DNA from: Flavobacteriales bacterium
Lineage (GTDB): Bacteria > Bacteroidota > Bacteroidia > Flavobacteriales_F > PHOS-HE28
DNA: 64,000 nt
Reading direction: 5' to 3'
Assembly (NCBI GenBank): GCA_023382455.1
Contig: JAHDVX010000014.1
Span: forward strand, 1-64,000
The notes beneath the pieces are model-generated. The model saw nothing but the letters and a program-made list of their open reading frames with translations, was not told the DNA's origin and did no database searches. Both the position numbers and the translations under genes were made by a program. Shown here in pieces: positions 42,816 to 51,445 of this stretch; within the stretch, counting starts at the first letter, position 1; every line of letters starts with the position of its first letter.

Positions 42816-44122
42816 CGGCGCGGGAAAGGAATCAGGCGTTTCAGTTTTTCGGGGTCGGCCACCAGCAGGAATGCCAGGGACCAGTATGGAAGGAACGGGA
42901 TGCGGTAGCGCACCAGGGCCCCCACGATCGGCGTGGTCCAGCCGATGAGCAAGGCCAAGGCCAGGCAGAAGGACAGGCAGAACAGCAGCAGGGGAATGTC
43001 CACCCGGGCCTTGGGTCGGGCCCAGATCAAGGCCCATGGCACCAAGGCCAGCAGGACCAGGTTCTCCATTCCGGACAGCAAGCCGAAGATCCCTTGGTCC
43101 CATACGCTGAACGGGGAGAGGAACGCGCTGGACAACGCTTGCGGAAGCTGCTCCATCATGCCGGCCAAACCGGGGGCCATGGGGGCCGTGGGGATGAAGC
43201 TTCCGGCATCCACGGAGGTGGCCACACCCACCATGTCCCGTTGCTTTTGGTGGATCAGGGCCACCACGTCCAGGTCCGGGCGCACCGAGGGCAGGGTGAG
43301 CACCACGGCCACCACGCCTACCGCAACCGCCACGTACTTCCATACCGCCCGGCGGCCTCCGGTACGGCGGCACCACCAAAGGGCGATCATGCCCGGCAAC
43401 AGACAGGCCAGGACATACGATTTCAGGCTGATCAAGGTCAATACGCCCACGGCCATGCAGGCCACATCCGCGGCTCGCCACGGGCCTTCCAGCCGTCGGA
43501 AGATGGACAGGACGAACAGCCCGAGGCCGAGGAAAAGCACGGCTTCCTTCAGGGGGGCGCTGCTCCAGAACAGCACGCTGGGCCATCCGAAGACACCCAG
43601 GGCCAAGGCGGGCCCCATGCCGGGCACGAACCCGATGAAGGCCTTGTACAGCGCCGTGAGCCCCACCAAGGACAGGAAAGCGGCGAACACCGTGTGCACA
43701 TGGAAGACGCCCAATGAGAATAGGCGGACCACCGCACTGAAGCGGATCATGGTGTGCGCATCGTTGTAGTACCCCGTGTCGTAGCGGCGGTACCAGTTGT
43801 TCATGCGCATGTAATACTGCTCATCGAAGCGGGGCGAATCGTTGCCGATGCCGGTGAGCATGCGCACAAAATCCTCCGGATGGGCCGGCAGGGCGCTGAA
43901 CAGCACGTTGCCGTCATCGAAGTACTTGAAGATGTCCGCCGTGGAGCGGTCCGTGTAGTGGAAGGTGTATACGGCCCAAAGCGCGGTGCCCATCGCCACT
44001 TTCAGCAGGAACAACCCGCCGATCCATCGCCTGCGGAGCCCGGGCACGCCGAAGAAACGCCAGCGGGCGATGACATACAGGAACAGGGCGGCATAGCCGC
44101 CGGTGAGCAGGAGCCCCGCCAT
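42812..44122 (-). CDS. Polytopic membrane protein of unknown function
   Basis: A 436-aa protein with about nine or ten hydrophobic segments, starting MAGLLLTGGYAALFLYVIARW. A long periplasmic or cytoplasmic loop near the N-terminus is rich in Asp, Tyr and Arg (FKYFDDGNVLFSALP; YMRMNNWYRRYDTGYYND). The general layout resembles GT-C type glycosyltransferases, but I see no clear DxD or other diagnostic motif, so the assignment stays open. It overlaps the amidohydrolase start by 4 nt, suggesting coupled translation. Confidence 0.75.
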   Translation of the reverse strand: MAGLLLTGGYAALFLYVIARWRFFGVPGLRRRWIGGLFLLKVAMGTALWAVYTFHYTDRSTADIFKYFDDGNVLFSALPAHPEDFVRMLTGIGNDSPRFDEQYYMRMNNWYRRYDTGYYNDAHTMIRFSAVVRLFSLGVFHVHTVFAAFLSLVGLTALYKAFIGFVPGMGPALALGVFGWPSVLFWSSAPLKEAVLFLGLGLFVLSIFRRLEGPWRAADVACMAVGVLTLISLKSYVLACLLPGMIALWWCRRTGGRRAVWKYVAVAVGVVAVVLTLPSVRPDLDVVALIHQKQRDMVGVATSVDAGSFIPTAPMAPGLAGMMEQLPQALSSAFLSPFSVWDQGIFGLLSGMENLVLLALVPWALIWARPKARVDIPLLLFCLSFCLALALLIGWTTPIVGALVRYRIPFLPYWSLAFLLVADPEKLKRLIPFPRR

Positions 44123-44254
44123 GGTGGCCAAATGTAGCCGGGGCGGGGGAGCGCACCGGTCAAGGGGCCGGCCAAGCCGCATGTTCGTTGGCGGGGCGCG
44201 GAAAGTTCGTTCCGGTTCCCGTCCTTTGCGCTCCGATCACCAGCCCGTGTGCGC

Positions 44255-45088
44255 ATGACCCGTGAAGAGCTGATCCGCATCATCAAGAAGAAGCAAAGCC
44301 TGCTCTGTGTGGGTTTGGATACCGAGCCGGAGCGGCTGCCACAGCGGTTCCTGGGCCAGCATGACCCGGTGCGGGCCTTCAACCACGCCATCATCAAGGC
44401 CACCCACCATGTGGCGGTGGCCTACAAGCTCAACCTCGCGTTCTATGAGGCCAACGGCAGCGATGGGTGGCGTGACCTGGAAAGCACCGTTGCCTACCTG
44501 CGCAGTGTGGGCGACTGCCTGATCATCGCCGATGCCAAGCGCGGCGACATCGGCAACACGGCCCGCAAATACGCCGAGGCCTTCTTCGACCAACTGGATT
44601 TCGACGCCGTGACCGTGGCGCCCTACATGGGCGGCGACAGCATCACGCCCTTCCTGGGCCGGCCGGGCAAATGGGCCATCGTGCTGGCCGTCACCAGCAA
44701 CGAGGGGGCCTTGGACTTCCAGTTCCTGCCGGTGGAGGATGGCAGCCAGCGGGTGTTTGAACGGGTGATGCAACGTGCCATGGACCTCGGCCGGCCGGAC
44801 GAACTGATGTTCGTGGCCGGTGCCACGCGCCCCGAGTTGCTGGGCCAAGTGCGCACCCTCGCCCCGGACCATTTCCTGCTGGTGCCCGGCGTGGGCGCAC
44901 AGGGCGGCGACCTCGAGGGCGTGCTCCGCGCGGGGCTCAATAGGGACGGCGGCCTGCTGATCAACAGCTCGCGCGGCATCCTTTACGCCGGAAAGGAGGA
45001 AGAAGCCGTGCCCAAGGCCCGCGAAGCCGCCGAAGCCCTGCAACGCGTAATGGCGAAGGCCCTGCGGGAGCGGGGGGTGGTGGGGTAG
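44255..45088 (+). CDS. pyrF: Orotidine 5'-phosphate decarboxylase
   Basis: Last step of UMP synthesis. The protein (about 277 aa) is the longer OMPdecase type II form. It carries CVGLDTEPERLP at the start, the catalytic block LIIADAKRGDIGNTARKYAEAFF (Lys with two Asp), APYMGGDSITPF, and GVGAQGGDLEGVL at the phosphate site. ATG at 44255 is preferred over GTG at 44249. It is divergent from the membrane-protein gene and is followed by the repeat island. Confidence 0.95.
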   Translation: MTREELIRIIKKKQSLLCVGLDTEPERLPQRFLGQHDPVRAFNHAIIKATHHVAVAYKLNLAFYEANGSDGWRDLESTVAYLRSVGDCLIIADAKRGDIGNTARKYAEAFFDQLDFDAVTVAPYMGGDSITPFLGRPGKWAIVLAVTSNEGALDFQFLPVEDGSQRVFERVMQRAMDLGRPDELMFVAGATRPELLGQVRTLAPDHFLLVPGVGAQGGDLEGVLRAGLNRDGGLLINSSRGILYAGKEEEAVPKAREAAEALQRVMAKALRERGVVG

Positions 45089-45113
45089 CTGGTGGTTGTC
45101 CGTTGTTGGTTGC
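45086..45113 (+). repeat. Degenerate heptamer tandem array E
   Basis: Four units in phase (TAGCTGG, TGGTTGT, CCGTTGT, TGGTTGC). The first contains the pyrF stop codon. Same subfamily as array A. Confidence 0.6.
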
Positions 45114-45172
45114 TGGGGGGCGCCGATCCGGTGCCAAGCGCCCGAACAACCTGGGCTATCGGGTCTTATTCA

Positions 45173-45188
45173 TGCGCCTGACGGCGCA
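45173..45188. repeat. Short hairpin in the repeat island
   Basis: TGCGCC and GGCGCA form a 6-bp stem with loop TGAC. The flanking sequence (45133-45155) carries another partial palindrome (CGCCCG ... GGGCT). Together they look like a decayed palindromic repeat. Confidence 0.45.
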
Positions 45189-45203
45189 TCTGATGAAATG
45201 CAT

Positions 45204-45328
45204 GGAACCACAGATGTACGCGGATGGACACGGATAAAGGCCGATGGTATGCCTAGCCTCCTGTGACATGGGCTAAACGTTCAAAGGGAAGGTCCCATCC
45301 GTGTCCATCCGTGTGAATTCGTGGTTCC
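45204..45328. repeat. Inverted pair of CACGGATG-rich repeats
   Basis: Two 32-nt arms (45204-45235 and 45297-45328) are inverted copies with 27 of 32 positions identical. Both begin or end with GGAACCAC and share GGATGGACACGGAT. The 61 nt between have no ORF. This is MITE-like, and similar sequence is common in unrelated genomes. Confidence 0.7.
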
Positions 45329-45331
45329 CGT

Positions 45332-45368
45332 TCAGGTCTCACACGCCCTTTGGGCGTGTGAGACCTGA
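45332..45368. repeat. Perfect 17-bp hairpin with a 3-nt loop
   Basis: The arm at 45332-45348 (TCAGGTCTCACACGCCC) is exactly complementary to 45352-45368, with loop TTT. It may be a terminator or a mobile-repeat hairpin; it abuts the ATG at 45368 that opens the spurious 5' extension of the next gene. Confidence 0.7.
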
Positions 45369-45380
45369 TGATCCTGCCAA

Positions 45381-45415
45381 ACAACCAACAACCAACAACC
45401 AGCAACCAACAACTA
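45381..45415 (+). repeat. Degenerate heptamer tandem array F
   Basis: Five units in phase: ACAACCA three times, GCAACCA, ACAACTA. It is the reverse-complement type of arrays A and E, and lies 34 nt before the DUF2851 start. Confidence 0.75.
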
Positions 45416-45448
45416 TCTTGTCCAGGTCGGGTTGGCAAAATTCCCGTC

Positions 45449-46810
45449 ATGGACATGCAGATGGCCCGCGCCGAAGAAGCCGCGATCCGGGAAACGGACC
45501 AATTGCTGGACCCCGCCTTCCCGTACGGGGAAGACCTGCTGCAGTTCATCTGGGAGCAAGGGCTGTACGACGCCAAGGACCTGCGCACCACGGACGGGGC
45601 ACCGCTGGAAGTGCTGCACGCCGGCCGCGTGCAACTGAACAGCGGCCCGGACCTGCGCGATGCCCAGGTGCGCATCGGCGGGCAGCGCTGGGCGGGCAAT
45701 GTGGAGGTCCACTTGCGCACCAGCGACTGGAACGCCCACGGCCACCAGCGCGACCCGGCCTACGACAACGTGGTGCTCCACACCGTGTACCTCCACGATG
45801 CCGAGGTCCATACCGCCTCGGGCCGCTGCCCGCCCACGGTGGAGCTGCGCGAGCGGATCAACGCGGACAACCTGCACCTGCACCAGTCCCTGATGGAAAG
45901 CCGGATGCCCGTGCCTTGTGCACCGCGACTCGGTGATGTGGACGGTACCCGCATCCGCCTTTGGCTGGAGCGCTTGCTGGTGGAGCGCTTGGAGCGGAAG
46001 GTGGCGCAGGTGGAGGAGGTGTACAGCCGCACCGGCAACGATCCCGGCGAAACCTTGCACCACATGCTGCTGCGCGGCTTGGGAGGCCAGGTGAATGCCG
46101 AGGCCTTCAGCATGCTGGCGCATGCGCTGCCCTTGAAGCTGCTGCTGAAGTACCGCGATGACCGCCGCCGCACCGAGGCGTTGCTCTTCGGCCAGGCTGG
46201 CTTCCTGGAAGCGGAACAGCAAGAGGCCTATCCGGCGGAGCTCCGGCAGGAATACCAATGGCTGCGCGCACTTCACGGCCTGCGCCCGGTACCGGCCTCC
46301 GCCTGGAAGTACGGCCGGCTGCGGCCGCCCAACTTCCCCACCGTGCGCCTGGCCCAATGGGCCGAGCTGATCATCCGTTCCGGCACCACCTACGATAGGC
46401 TGCTGGCCCACGATGATCCCCGTGTGGTACACGAACTGCTCGGTGTGGAGGCCGCCGGCTATTGGCGCGACCACTTCACCTTCGGCAAGCCGTCCAGCGC
46501 CCGCCCGGGGCTCAAGCGCCTGGGGAAGGCCGCAGTGGATGGCCTGCTGATCAACAGCATCGTGCCCTACCTCTTCGCCATGGGCCGCATCCGCGGCCAT
46601 GCCCCGTGGACGGACCGCGCCATCACGCTCCTGGAGCGGTTGCCCGCCGAGGAGAACAGCATCACACGGATGTGGCGCGGCATCGGCGTGGAGGCGGCCA
46701 ACGCGGGCCAAAGCCAGGCCCTGATCGAGCTGAAGGACCGGTGGTGCGCCGAACGCAAGTGCCTGTGCTGCGCCATCGGTACCTGCCTGCACAAGCAAAC
46801 CGGGACTTAG
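45449..46810 (+). CDS. DUF2851 family protein
   Basis: A 453-aa cytoplasmic protein of a family common in Bacteroidota and of unknown function. Recognisable blocks are EDLLQFIWEQGLYDAKDLRTTDG, HAGRVQLNSGPDLRDAQVRIGGQRWAGNVEVHLRTSDWNAHGH, and a C-terminal cysteine cluster (WCAERKCLCCAIGTCLHK). The N-terminal part with conserved Asp, Glu and His residues may suggest a nuclease-like core, but this is only a guess. ATG at 45449 was chosen; the ORF from 45368 would translate array F, which cannot be part of the family. Confidence 0.85.
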   Translation: MDMQMARAEEAAIRETDQLLDPAFPYGEDLLQFIWEQGLYDAKDLRTTDGAPLEVLHAGRVQLNSGPDLRDAQVRIGGQRWAGNVEVHLRTSDWNAHGHQRDPAYDNVVLHTVYLHDAEVHTASGRCPPTVELRERINADNLHLHQSLMESRMPVPCAPRLGDVDGTRIRLWLERLLVERLERKVAQVEEVYSRTGNDPGETLHHMLLRGLGGQVNAEAFSMLAHALPLKLLLKYRDDRRRTEALLFGQAGFLEAEQQEAYPAELRQEYQWLRALHGLRPVPASAWKYGRLRPPNFPTVRLAQWAELIIRSGTTYDRLLAHDDPRVVHELLGVEAAGYWRDHFTFGKPSSARPGLKRLGKAAVDGLLINSIVPYLFAMGRIRGHAPWTDRAITLLERLPAEENSITRMWRGIGVEAANAGQSQALIELKDRWCAERKCLCCAIGTCLHKQTGT

Positions 46811-46891
46811 CTGAACGTTTCCCCAAGGAGTGTCCTCCTTTACCACCCTTGCCGCCCGAACCTCCCTGACCGGTTCACCACAACCTCCCGC

Positions 46892-48739
46892 TCACTCCCG
46901 TTGCAACACCACCTTCCCGCTCAGCCAACGGTCACCCACCGGATACCGGATCAAATAGATGCCCGTGGCATATGCACCCAGGTCAGCCTCCACGGTCCGG
47001 CCTCCTTTCAAGCCCTTCAGCACCTGCAGCACCTTGCCGCCCAAGTCCGTGATGTACAGCGCGGGAATGTCCGTGTCCGCTGTGATGTGGAGGAGGCCCG
47101 TGGTGGGGTTCGGATAGAATGACCAGCGGATCCGCGTACTGTCCGCAGGAGCATCGATCGTGGTAGCCAGGCTGTCGGACAAGGCCGGGGTGGCCACCAA
47201 CGAATCCGGTAATTGGAGGTCCAGCTCGGGGATCTGCCGGTCGCAATCGGGCATGTAGGTGAAGCCCTTGAGGATCCGGACCAGCAGGCCTTGCAGCGAT
47301 TCCACATCGTAGCGGTCCGTGGTGGGCTGCAGGTGCGAGAGGCCCACGCCGCTGTGGTCCGTGAGGAAGGTGTAGGTGCCGTTGGTGGCGAGGGCCAGGG
47401 TGCGCATCAGGTATTCGGTGGCCTTGTCGATGCCGCTGGCCGCCACCGGGATGATGCGTATGCCCTTGGCCGCCGCCTGACGGGCCAATTGCTGCATGCG
47501 CGCGGGCATCCGCTGGTCCGGGTGGGGACCGGCGTCCAGCACCAGGAGGAGGATCCGCGCCCGGGCCCCGCTGCTCCAGCTGAGCCGGTTGATCGCCGAA
47601 TCCAGCGCCACGTCCACCGCTTCCGGCGTATCGCCGCCGCCGTCGGCACGCTGAGCCCCGATGAAGTTCATGGCCCGGGAAAGCACCCGGGTGAAATCCA
47701 TCGAGCGGGTCAGGTACTCCTCGCCCGGGCCCACATCGCGGTAGAACACGTTCGCGAAGCGGAAGTTGAGCCGGTCGCCGATCCGTTTGGAGCGGAAGAT
47801 CACCTCGTTCATTTCCGCCGTCAGGAAATCGATCTCGTCCTGCATGGATCCGGTGGCATCCACCACGAAGGCCACGTCCACCAGGTCACTGGGGCCGCAG
47901 GGCACAGCCAGCGCCAGATGGTTGATGCCGTCCTGGAACGGCTTCGGGGAGGCGATGCGGTGGCTTTGCCCGGCGTACCGCACCTCCATGGCTTCAGGCC
48001 GGATGGGCGCATGGCCGGTGTCCAGCGCGGACCAGAGCTCGGCCTTGCCGGTATTGTCCGTACGGGCGCGGAAGAGTTCGCGGCCACCTGGGCCGTGGAG
48101 GATCACTTCGGCATCCGCGATCGGCAGGCCGGCCTTGGTCTGAAGGTCCAGCGTGTAGCGGCCGGTGGGGGCGATGGCCCAGATGCTCCGGGCGTCTGCC
48201 AGCGCGCCTTTGTTCAGGTCGCCCCAGAGGTCCCATTTGGCAAAATCGTTCACCTCGCCGGCCGTAAGGATGCCCGCCTCAGCCGCAGGCCCGGCGCTCC
48301 TCCCCATTTTCGTTGCCAAGGGGGAGTAGGCCCGCGTTTCCGCGGAGCGGATGCCGCCCGTCCGGATGGCTTCGGCACGCGGAGGTGCTCCCAAGCCTCG
48401 TGGATCGGTAAAAGCGGGTGCCGCATACGCCGGCCGGTCCGGGTCCGCCTTCACGGTGAAGTCGGCCTTCTCATCGCCCTTCACCCGTACCATCCGGTCC
48501 GAGGAAATGAAGCCGTCATAGCTCACCACGCAGCGGTACAGGCCCGTGTCCAAGCGTACATCGTAATGGCCCAGGGCATCGGTGAGCACCGAGGCCACCA
48601 GCTTGTCGCCGCGGTAGATGTCCACGTTGCCGTAGCCCAGTGCGGTGCGGGCCTTGCCGGTGTTCAGGTTGCCGCTGATGGATTGGGCGGAAGCGGGCCC
48701 AAGGACGCACAGCATTACGGCGAGAGGAAGGAAGCGCAT
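46892..48739 (-). CDS. Secreted vWA-domain protein with T9SS type A sorting domain
   Basis: A 615-aa protein. Signal peptide 1-19 (MRFLPLAVMLCVLGPASAQ), a carboxypeptidase-regulatory-like domain (about 20-100), a linker with a second beta module (about 185-280), and a vWA domain (about 287-480) with a MIDAS motif DATGSMQ at Asp294 and GGDTPEAVDVAL later. The last 75 residues are a T9SS type A sorting domain (SFYPNPTTGLLHITADT ... LGAYATGIYLI). Probably a metal-dependent adhesin on the cell surface. ATG at 48739 was chosen for its signal peptide; the ORF extends upstream to 48994 without one. Confidence 0.9.
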   Translation of the reverse strand: MRFLPLAVMLCVLGPASAQSISGNLNTGKARTALGYGNVDIYRGDKLVASVLTDALGHYDVRLDTGLYRCVVSYDGFISSDRMVRVKGDEKADFTVKADPDRPAYAAPAFTDPRGLGAPPRAEAIRTGGIRSAETRAYSPLATKMGRSAGPAAEAGILTAGEVNDFAKWDLWGDLNKGALADARSIWAIAPTGRYTLDLQTKAGLPIADAEVILHGPGGRELFRARTDNTGKAELWSALDTGHAPIRPEAMEVRYAGQSHRIASPKPFQDGINHLALAVPCGPSDLVDVAFVVDATGSMQDEIDFLTAEMNEVIFRSKRIGDRLNFRFANVFYRDVGPGEEYLTRSMDFTRVLSRAMNFIGAQRADGGGDTPEAVDVALDSAINRLSWSSGARARILLLVLDAGPHPDQRMPARMQQLARQAAAKGIRIIPVAASGIDKATEYLMRTLALATNGTYTFLTDHSGVGLSHLQPTTDRYDVESLQGLLVRILKGFTYMPDCDRQIPELDLQLPDSLVATPALSDSLATTIDAPADSTRIRWSFYPNPTTGLLHITADTDIPALYITDLGGKVLQVLKGLKGGRTVEADLGAYATGIYLIRYPVGDRWLSGKVVLQRE

Positions 48740-48887
48740 GGAAGAAGGAGGATGGTTGGCAGGCTGTACACGCCGGTCGGATCGGGGTTCATTCCAAGTG
48801 GCCGAACCGTGAAAAACGGTGAAGGATTTCCTGCGCCGTTCCGCCCTGCTTACTTTGCGGAAGCAAATGCCCAAGGGGCAGGCTGCC

Positions 48888-49118
48888 ATGATCGACCGCA
48901 TCAAGACCTTCTTCGAACGCCGGGCCTTCGGCGTTTGTGAATGGTGGGCCCACAAGCTCAACATCAAGACCGAGCAGGTGCGGCTCAGCTTCATCTACCT
49001 CAGCTTCGTCACCGTGGGCCTCAACGTGGTGCTCTACCTGATCATGGCCTTCGTGCTCCAGCACAAGGAGCGCATCAAGCAGCCCTTCCGCAAGCGGAGT
49101 ACGGTGTGGGAGTGGTGA
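48888..49118 (+). CDS. PspC-domain small membrane protein
   Basis: A 76-aa protein from ATG at 48888 (MIDRIKTFFERRAFGVCEWW), or 83 aa from ATG at 48867. The PspC core is clear: GVCEWWAHKLNIKTEQVRLSFIYLSF followed by a TM helix (TVGLNVVLYLIMAFVL) and a basic tail. PspC domains act in envelope stress responses in other bacteria; this short single-domain form is common in Bacteroidota. The upstream TTACTTTG box ends 9 nt before ATG 48867. The DUF1456 gene follows after 5 nt. Confidence 0.85.
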   Translation: MIDRIKTFFERRAFGVCEWWAHKLNIKTEQVRLSFIYLSFVTVGLNVVLYLIMAFVLQHKERIKQPFRKRSTVWEW

Positions 49119-49123
49119 ACGGC

Positions 49124-49369
49124 ATGACGAACAACGACATCCTGAAGAAGCTGCGCGTGGCCCTCAAGCTGCGCGACACCGACATCGTGAAGATCCTCAG
49201 CCTCGTGGACTTCCACATGACCCTTTCCGAGGTCAACGCGCTTTTCCGCAACGAGGAGCACCCCAACTTCAAGCCCGCCGGCGACCAGGTGCTGCGCAAC
49301 TTCCTCAACGGCCTGGTGATCCACTTGCGCGGGCCGATGCCGCCGGGAAAGCGGGAGGGGAAGGGGTGA
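49124..49369 (+). CDS. DUF1456 (YehS-like) protein, single-module
   Basis: An 81-aa protein matching one DUF1456 module (MTNNDILKKLRVALKLRDTDIVKIL ... NFKPAGDQVLRNFLNGLVIHLRG). E. coli YehS has two such modules; this is half length. Function unknown. The start ATG lies 5 nt after the PspC stop, so the two are probably co-transcribed. Confidence 0.85.
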   Translation: MTNNDILKKLRVALKLRDTDIVKILSLVDFHMTLSEVNALFRNEEHPNFKPAGDQVLRNFLNGLVIHLRGPMPPGKREGKG

Positions 49370-49385
49370 TGCCGGTGCTTGTTCG

Positions 49386-49471
49386 TTCTTAGTTCGTAGT
49401 TCTCAGAGGCAGTGGGAAGCAACTGCACCTGCCAACTGCACCTGCCAACTGCACCTGCCAACTCCCAACTA
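49386..49471 (+). repeat. Degenerate heptamer array G with a 13-nt tandem repeat
   Basis: The first part is heptameric (TTCTTAG, TTCGTAG, TTCTCAG, AGGCAGT, GGGAAGC). From 49420 to 49458 a 13-nt unit, CAACTGCACCTGC, is repeated exactly three times and followed by a partial copy (CAACTCCCAACTA). It lies just upstream of the reductase gene. Confidence 0.8.
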
Positions 49472-49476
49472 TCCCC

Positions 49477-49484
49477 TAAGTTCG
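49477..49484 (+). promoter_or_regulatory. Candidate -7 box before the SDR gene (TAAGTTCG)
   Basis: TAAGTTCG differs from TAnnTTTG at one base and ends 6 nt before the ATG. If used, the mRNA would be nearly leaderless. Confidence 0.35.
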
Positions 49485-49490
49485 CCTTCC

Positions 49491-50393
49491 ATGAAGATCC
49501 TGATCACGGGCAGCAACGGCCTGCTGGGCCAAAAGCTCATCGCCGCCCTGCGCCATGATCCCGAAGTGGAGCTGATCGCCACCTCGCGCGGCAGCGACCG
49601 CACCACGGATCCCTTGGGCTCCCGCTATCGTGACATGGACATCACCAACCGCACCGCCGTGGATGCCGTGATCGAAGACGTGCGGCCGGATGTGATCATC
49701 CACACGGCGGCCATGACCAACGTGGATGCCTGCGAGCAGGATCCCCCTGCTTGCCGGCTGCAGAACGTGGATGCCACGCAATACCTGGTGGACGCGGCCA
49801 AACGCGCGGGCAGCCATTTCATTTTCCTCAGCACCGATTTCATTTTCGACGGAGAGCACGGACCCTATCGCGAGGAGGATGTCCCCGCGCCGCTTAGCAT
49901 CTACGGCCAAAGCAAGCTTGATGGCGAACGGATCGTGCAGGAGGCCGGCCTGCAACGCTGGGCCATCGCGCGCACCATCATCGTCTACGGCATCGCGCCG
50001 GGCCTGAGCCGCAGCAACGTGGTGCTCTGGGCCAAGGACGCCCTGGAGAAGGGCACGCCCATCAAGGTGGTGGACGACCAATGGCGCATGCCCACCTTTG
50101 CCGAGGACCTGGCCGACGGCTGCATCCGCATCGCCAAGCGCGGTGCCACCGGCATCTTCCACCTCAGCGGCCCGGACGGCATGAGCATCCTGGAACTCGT
50201 GCAGCGCGTGGGCGCTTTCTTCCAGCTGACCACCGACCCGGTCTCCGCCGTAAAGAGCGCCTCGCTGGGCCAGCCCGCCAAGCGTCCGCCGCGCACCGGC
50301 TTCATCCTGGACAAGGCCCGGCGTGAACTGGGCTATGCCCCGCGCAGCTTCGAGGCCGGGCTGGCCGTGCTGCAACGCCAACTGCCCGCCTGA
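49491..50393 (+). CDS. dTDP-4-dehydrorhamnose reductase-like SDR protein
   Basis: A 300-aa NAD(P)-dependent short-chain dehydrogenase. Rossmann motif GSNGLLGQ (7-14), the catalytic Tyr-x-x-x-Lys in YGQSKLDGE, STDFIFDG, and the RmlD-like PDVIIHTAAMTNVDACE. This is the RfbD/RmlD family, which makes dTDP-rhamnose, but no other rhamnose genes are in the window, so the exact substrate is uncertain. ATG at 49491. Confidence 0.85.
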   Translation: MKILITGSNGLLGQKLIAALRHDPEVELIATSRGSDRTTDPLGSRYRDMDITNRTAVDAVIEDVRPDVIIHTAAMTNVDACEQDPPACRLQNVDATQYLVDAAKRAGSHFIFLSTDFIFDGEHGPYREEDVPAPLSIYGQSKLDGERIVQEAGLQRWAIARTIIVYGIAPGLSRSNVVLWAKDALEKGTPIKVVDDQWRMPTFAEDLADGCIRIAKRGATGIFHLSGPDGMSILELVQRVGAFFQLTTDPVSAVKSASLGQPAKRPPRTGFILDKARRELGYAPRSFEAGLAVLQRQLPA

Positions 50394-50404
50394 TCCCATG
50401 CAGC

Positions 50405-51379
50405 ATGGTGCGCCGCCACAACAGGCCCTGGAAGGAACGGCTGAAGGACCTCTTCGCCATGCATCGCGGCGAGCGCCGGGCCTTTGCCGTCCTGGTGGGC
50501 CTGTGCATCATCGCCGCCGGATGGGTCACCTGGGAGCAATGGATACGCCCACCCCTACTGGCCGACCGCGAGCAATTGCAGGTGGTTTGGGCGTCCATGA
50601 TGGACAGCACGAAGCAGGATGAACGCCGCCCGGCAAACGCCGAGGACGACATCCGTCCTTTCGCCTTCAACCCGAACGGCTTGCCGATCGAGCAGTGGGT
50701 GGCGCTCGGGCTGAGCGAAAGGCAGGCGGCCTCCATCCACCGCTATGAGGCCCACGGTGGGCGCTTCCGCACCAAGAGCGACCTGGCCCGCATGCGCGTG
50801 GTGGACCCCGACCTCTACGCGCGCTGGGAACCTTTCATCCAGCTGCCGGATTCGCTCACCCGCCGTGGGGGGGACCACCGGCAGGGGCCCGGAAGGCAGC
50901 AGCCGTACAGCCCGGTAGAAGGGGAACAGCGCCCGGATGCCGAGGCGAAGTCCCGGGCCGCCCAGGAGGAGGATCCGGTGGAATTGAACACCGCGGATTC
51001 CGCGGCCCTGGTGGCCGTGCGTGGCATCGGCCCGTCATTCGCCCGTGCCATACTGCGCTACCGTGAAAGGCTGGGCGGCTTCCACAGCCTGGACCAGCTG
51101 GCCGAGGTGTACATCCTGCGCGACAAACCGGACGCCGTGCAGCGCTTGAAGCAGGTGCTCACCCTGGATCCGGCGGCCGTGAAGCGGATACCGATCAACA
51201 GCTGCACGGTCGAGGAGCTTGGGCCCCACCCCTACATGGGCTGGAAGGTGGCCAAGGCCCTGGTTGCCTACCGCGATGTGCACGGCCCTTTCCGCCAGCT
51301 CGCCGACATCACCGGGTGCGTGCTGGTGACGGACAGCATTCGCGACCGCATGTTGCCCTACCTCACCTTGGGGAATTGA
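50405..51379 (+). CDS. Helix-hairpin-helix membrane protein (ComEA-like)
   Basis: A 324-aa protein with one N-terminal TM helix (about 26-42, [17 protein letters not shown]) and several helix-hairpin-helix segments ([60 protein letters not shown]). Related proteins bind DNA in competence, and the membrane anchor fits a DNA-uptake role outside the inner membrane, but no other competence gene is nearby. A Gln- and Arg-rich linker (about 155-190) joins the two halves. It starts 11 nt after the reductase stop. Confidence 0.85.
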   Translation: MVRRHNRPWKERLKDLFAMHRGERRAFAVLVGLCIIAAGWVTWEQWIRPPLLADREQLQVVWASMMDSTKQDERRPANAEDDIRPFAFNPNGLPIEQWVALGLSERQAASIHRYEAHGGRFRTKSDLARMRVVDPDLYARWEPFIQLPDSLTRRGGDHRQGPGRQQPYSPVEGEQRPDAEAKSRAAQEEDPVELNTADSAALVAVRGIGPSFARAILRYRERLGGFHSLDQLAEVYILRDKPDAVQRLKQVLTLDPAAVKRIPINSCTVEELGPHPYMGWKVAKALVAYRDVHGPFRQLADITGCVLVTDSIRDRMLPYLTLGN

Positions 51380-51445
51380 CCGCCGGACAGTGCGTGGCGG
51401 GAAACGGCTTTAGGGTAGCTCGAAGAACCGCGAATGGATGTCACA

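Noticed and set aside
42816..43586. N-terminal extension of the amidohydrolase to 806 aa
   Set aside because: The extra sequence is an off-frame reading of the membrane-protein gene; the lipoprotein signal starts at 42815.
49420..49458. CRISPR-like direct repeats
   Set aside because: The 13-nt units are adjacent without spacers, and no cas gene is in the window.
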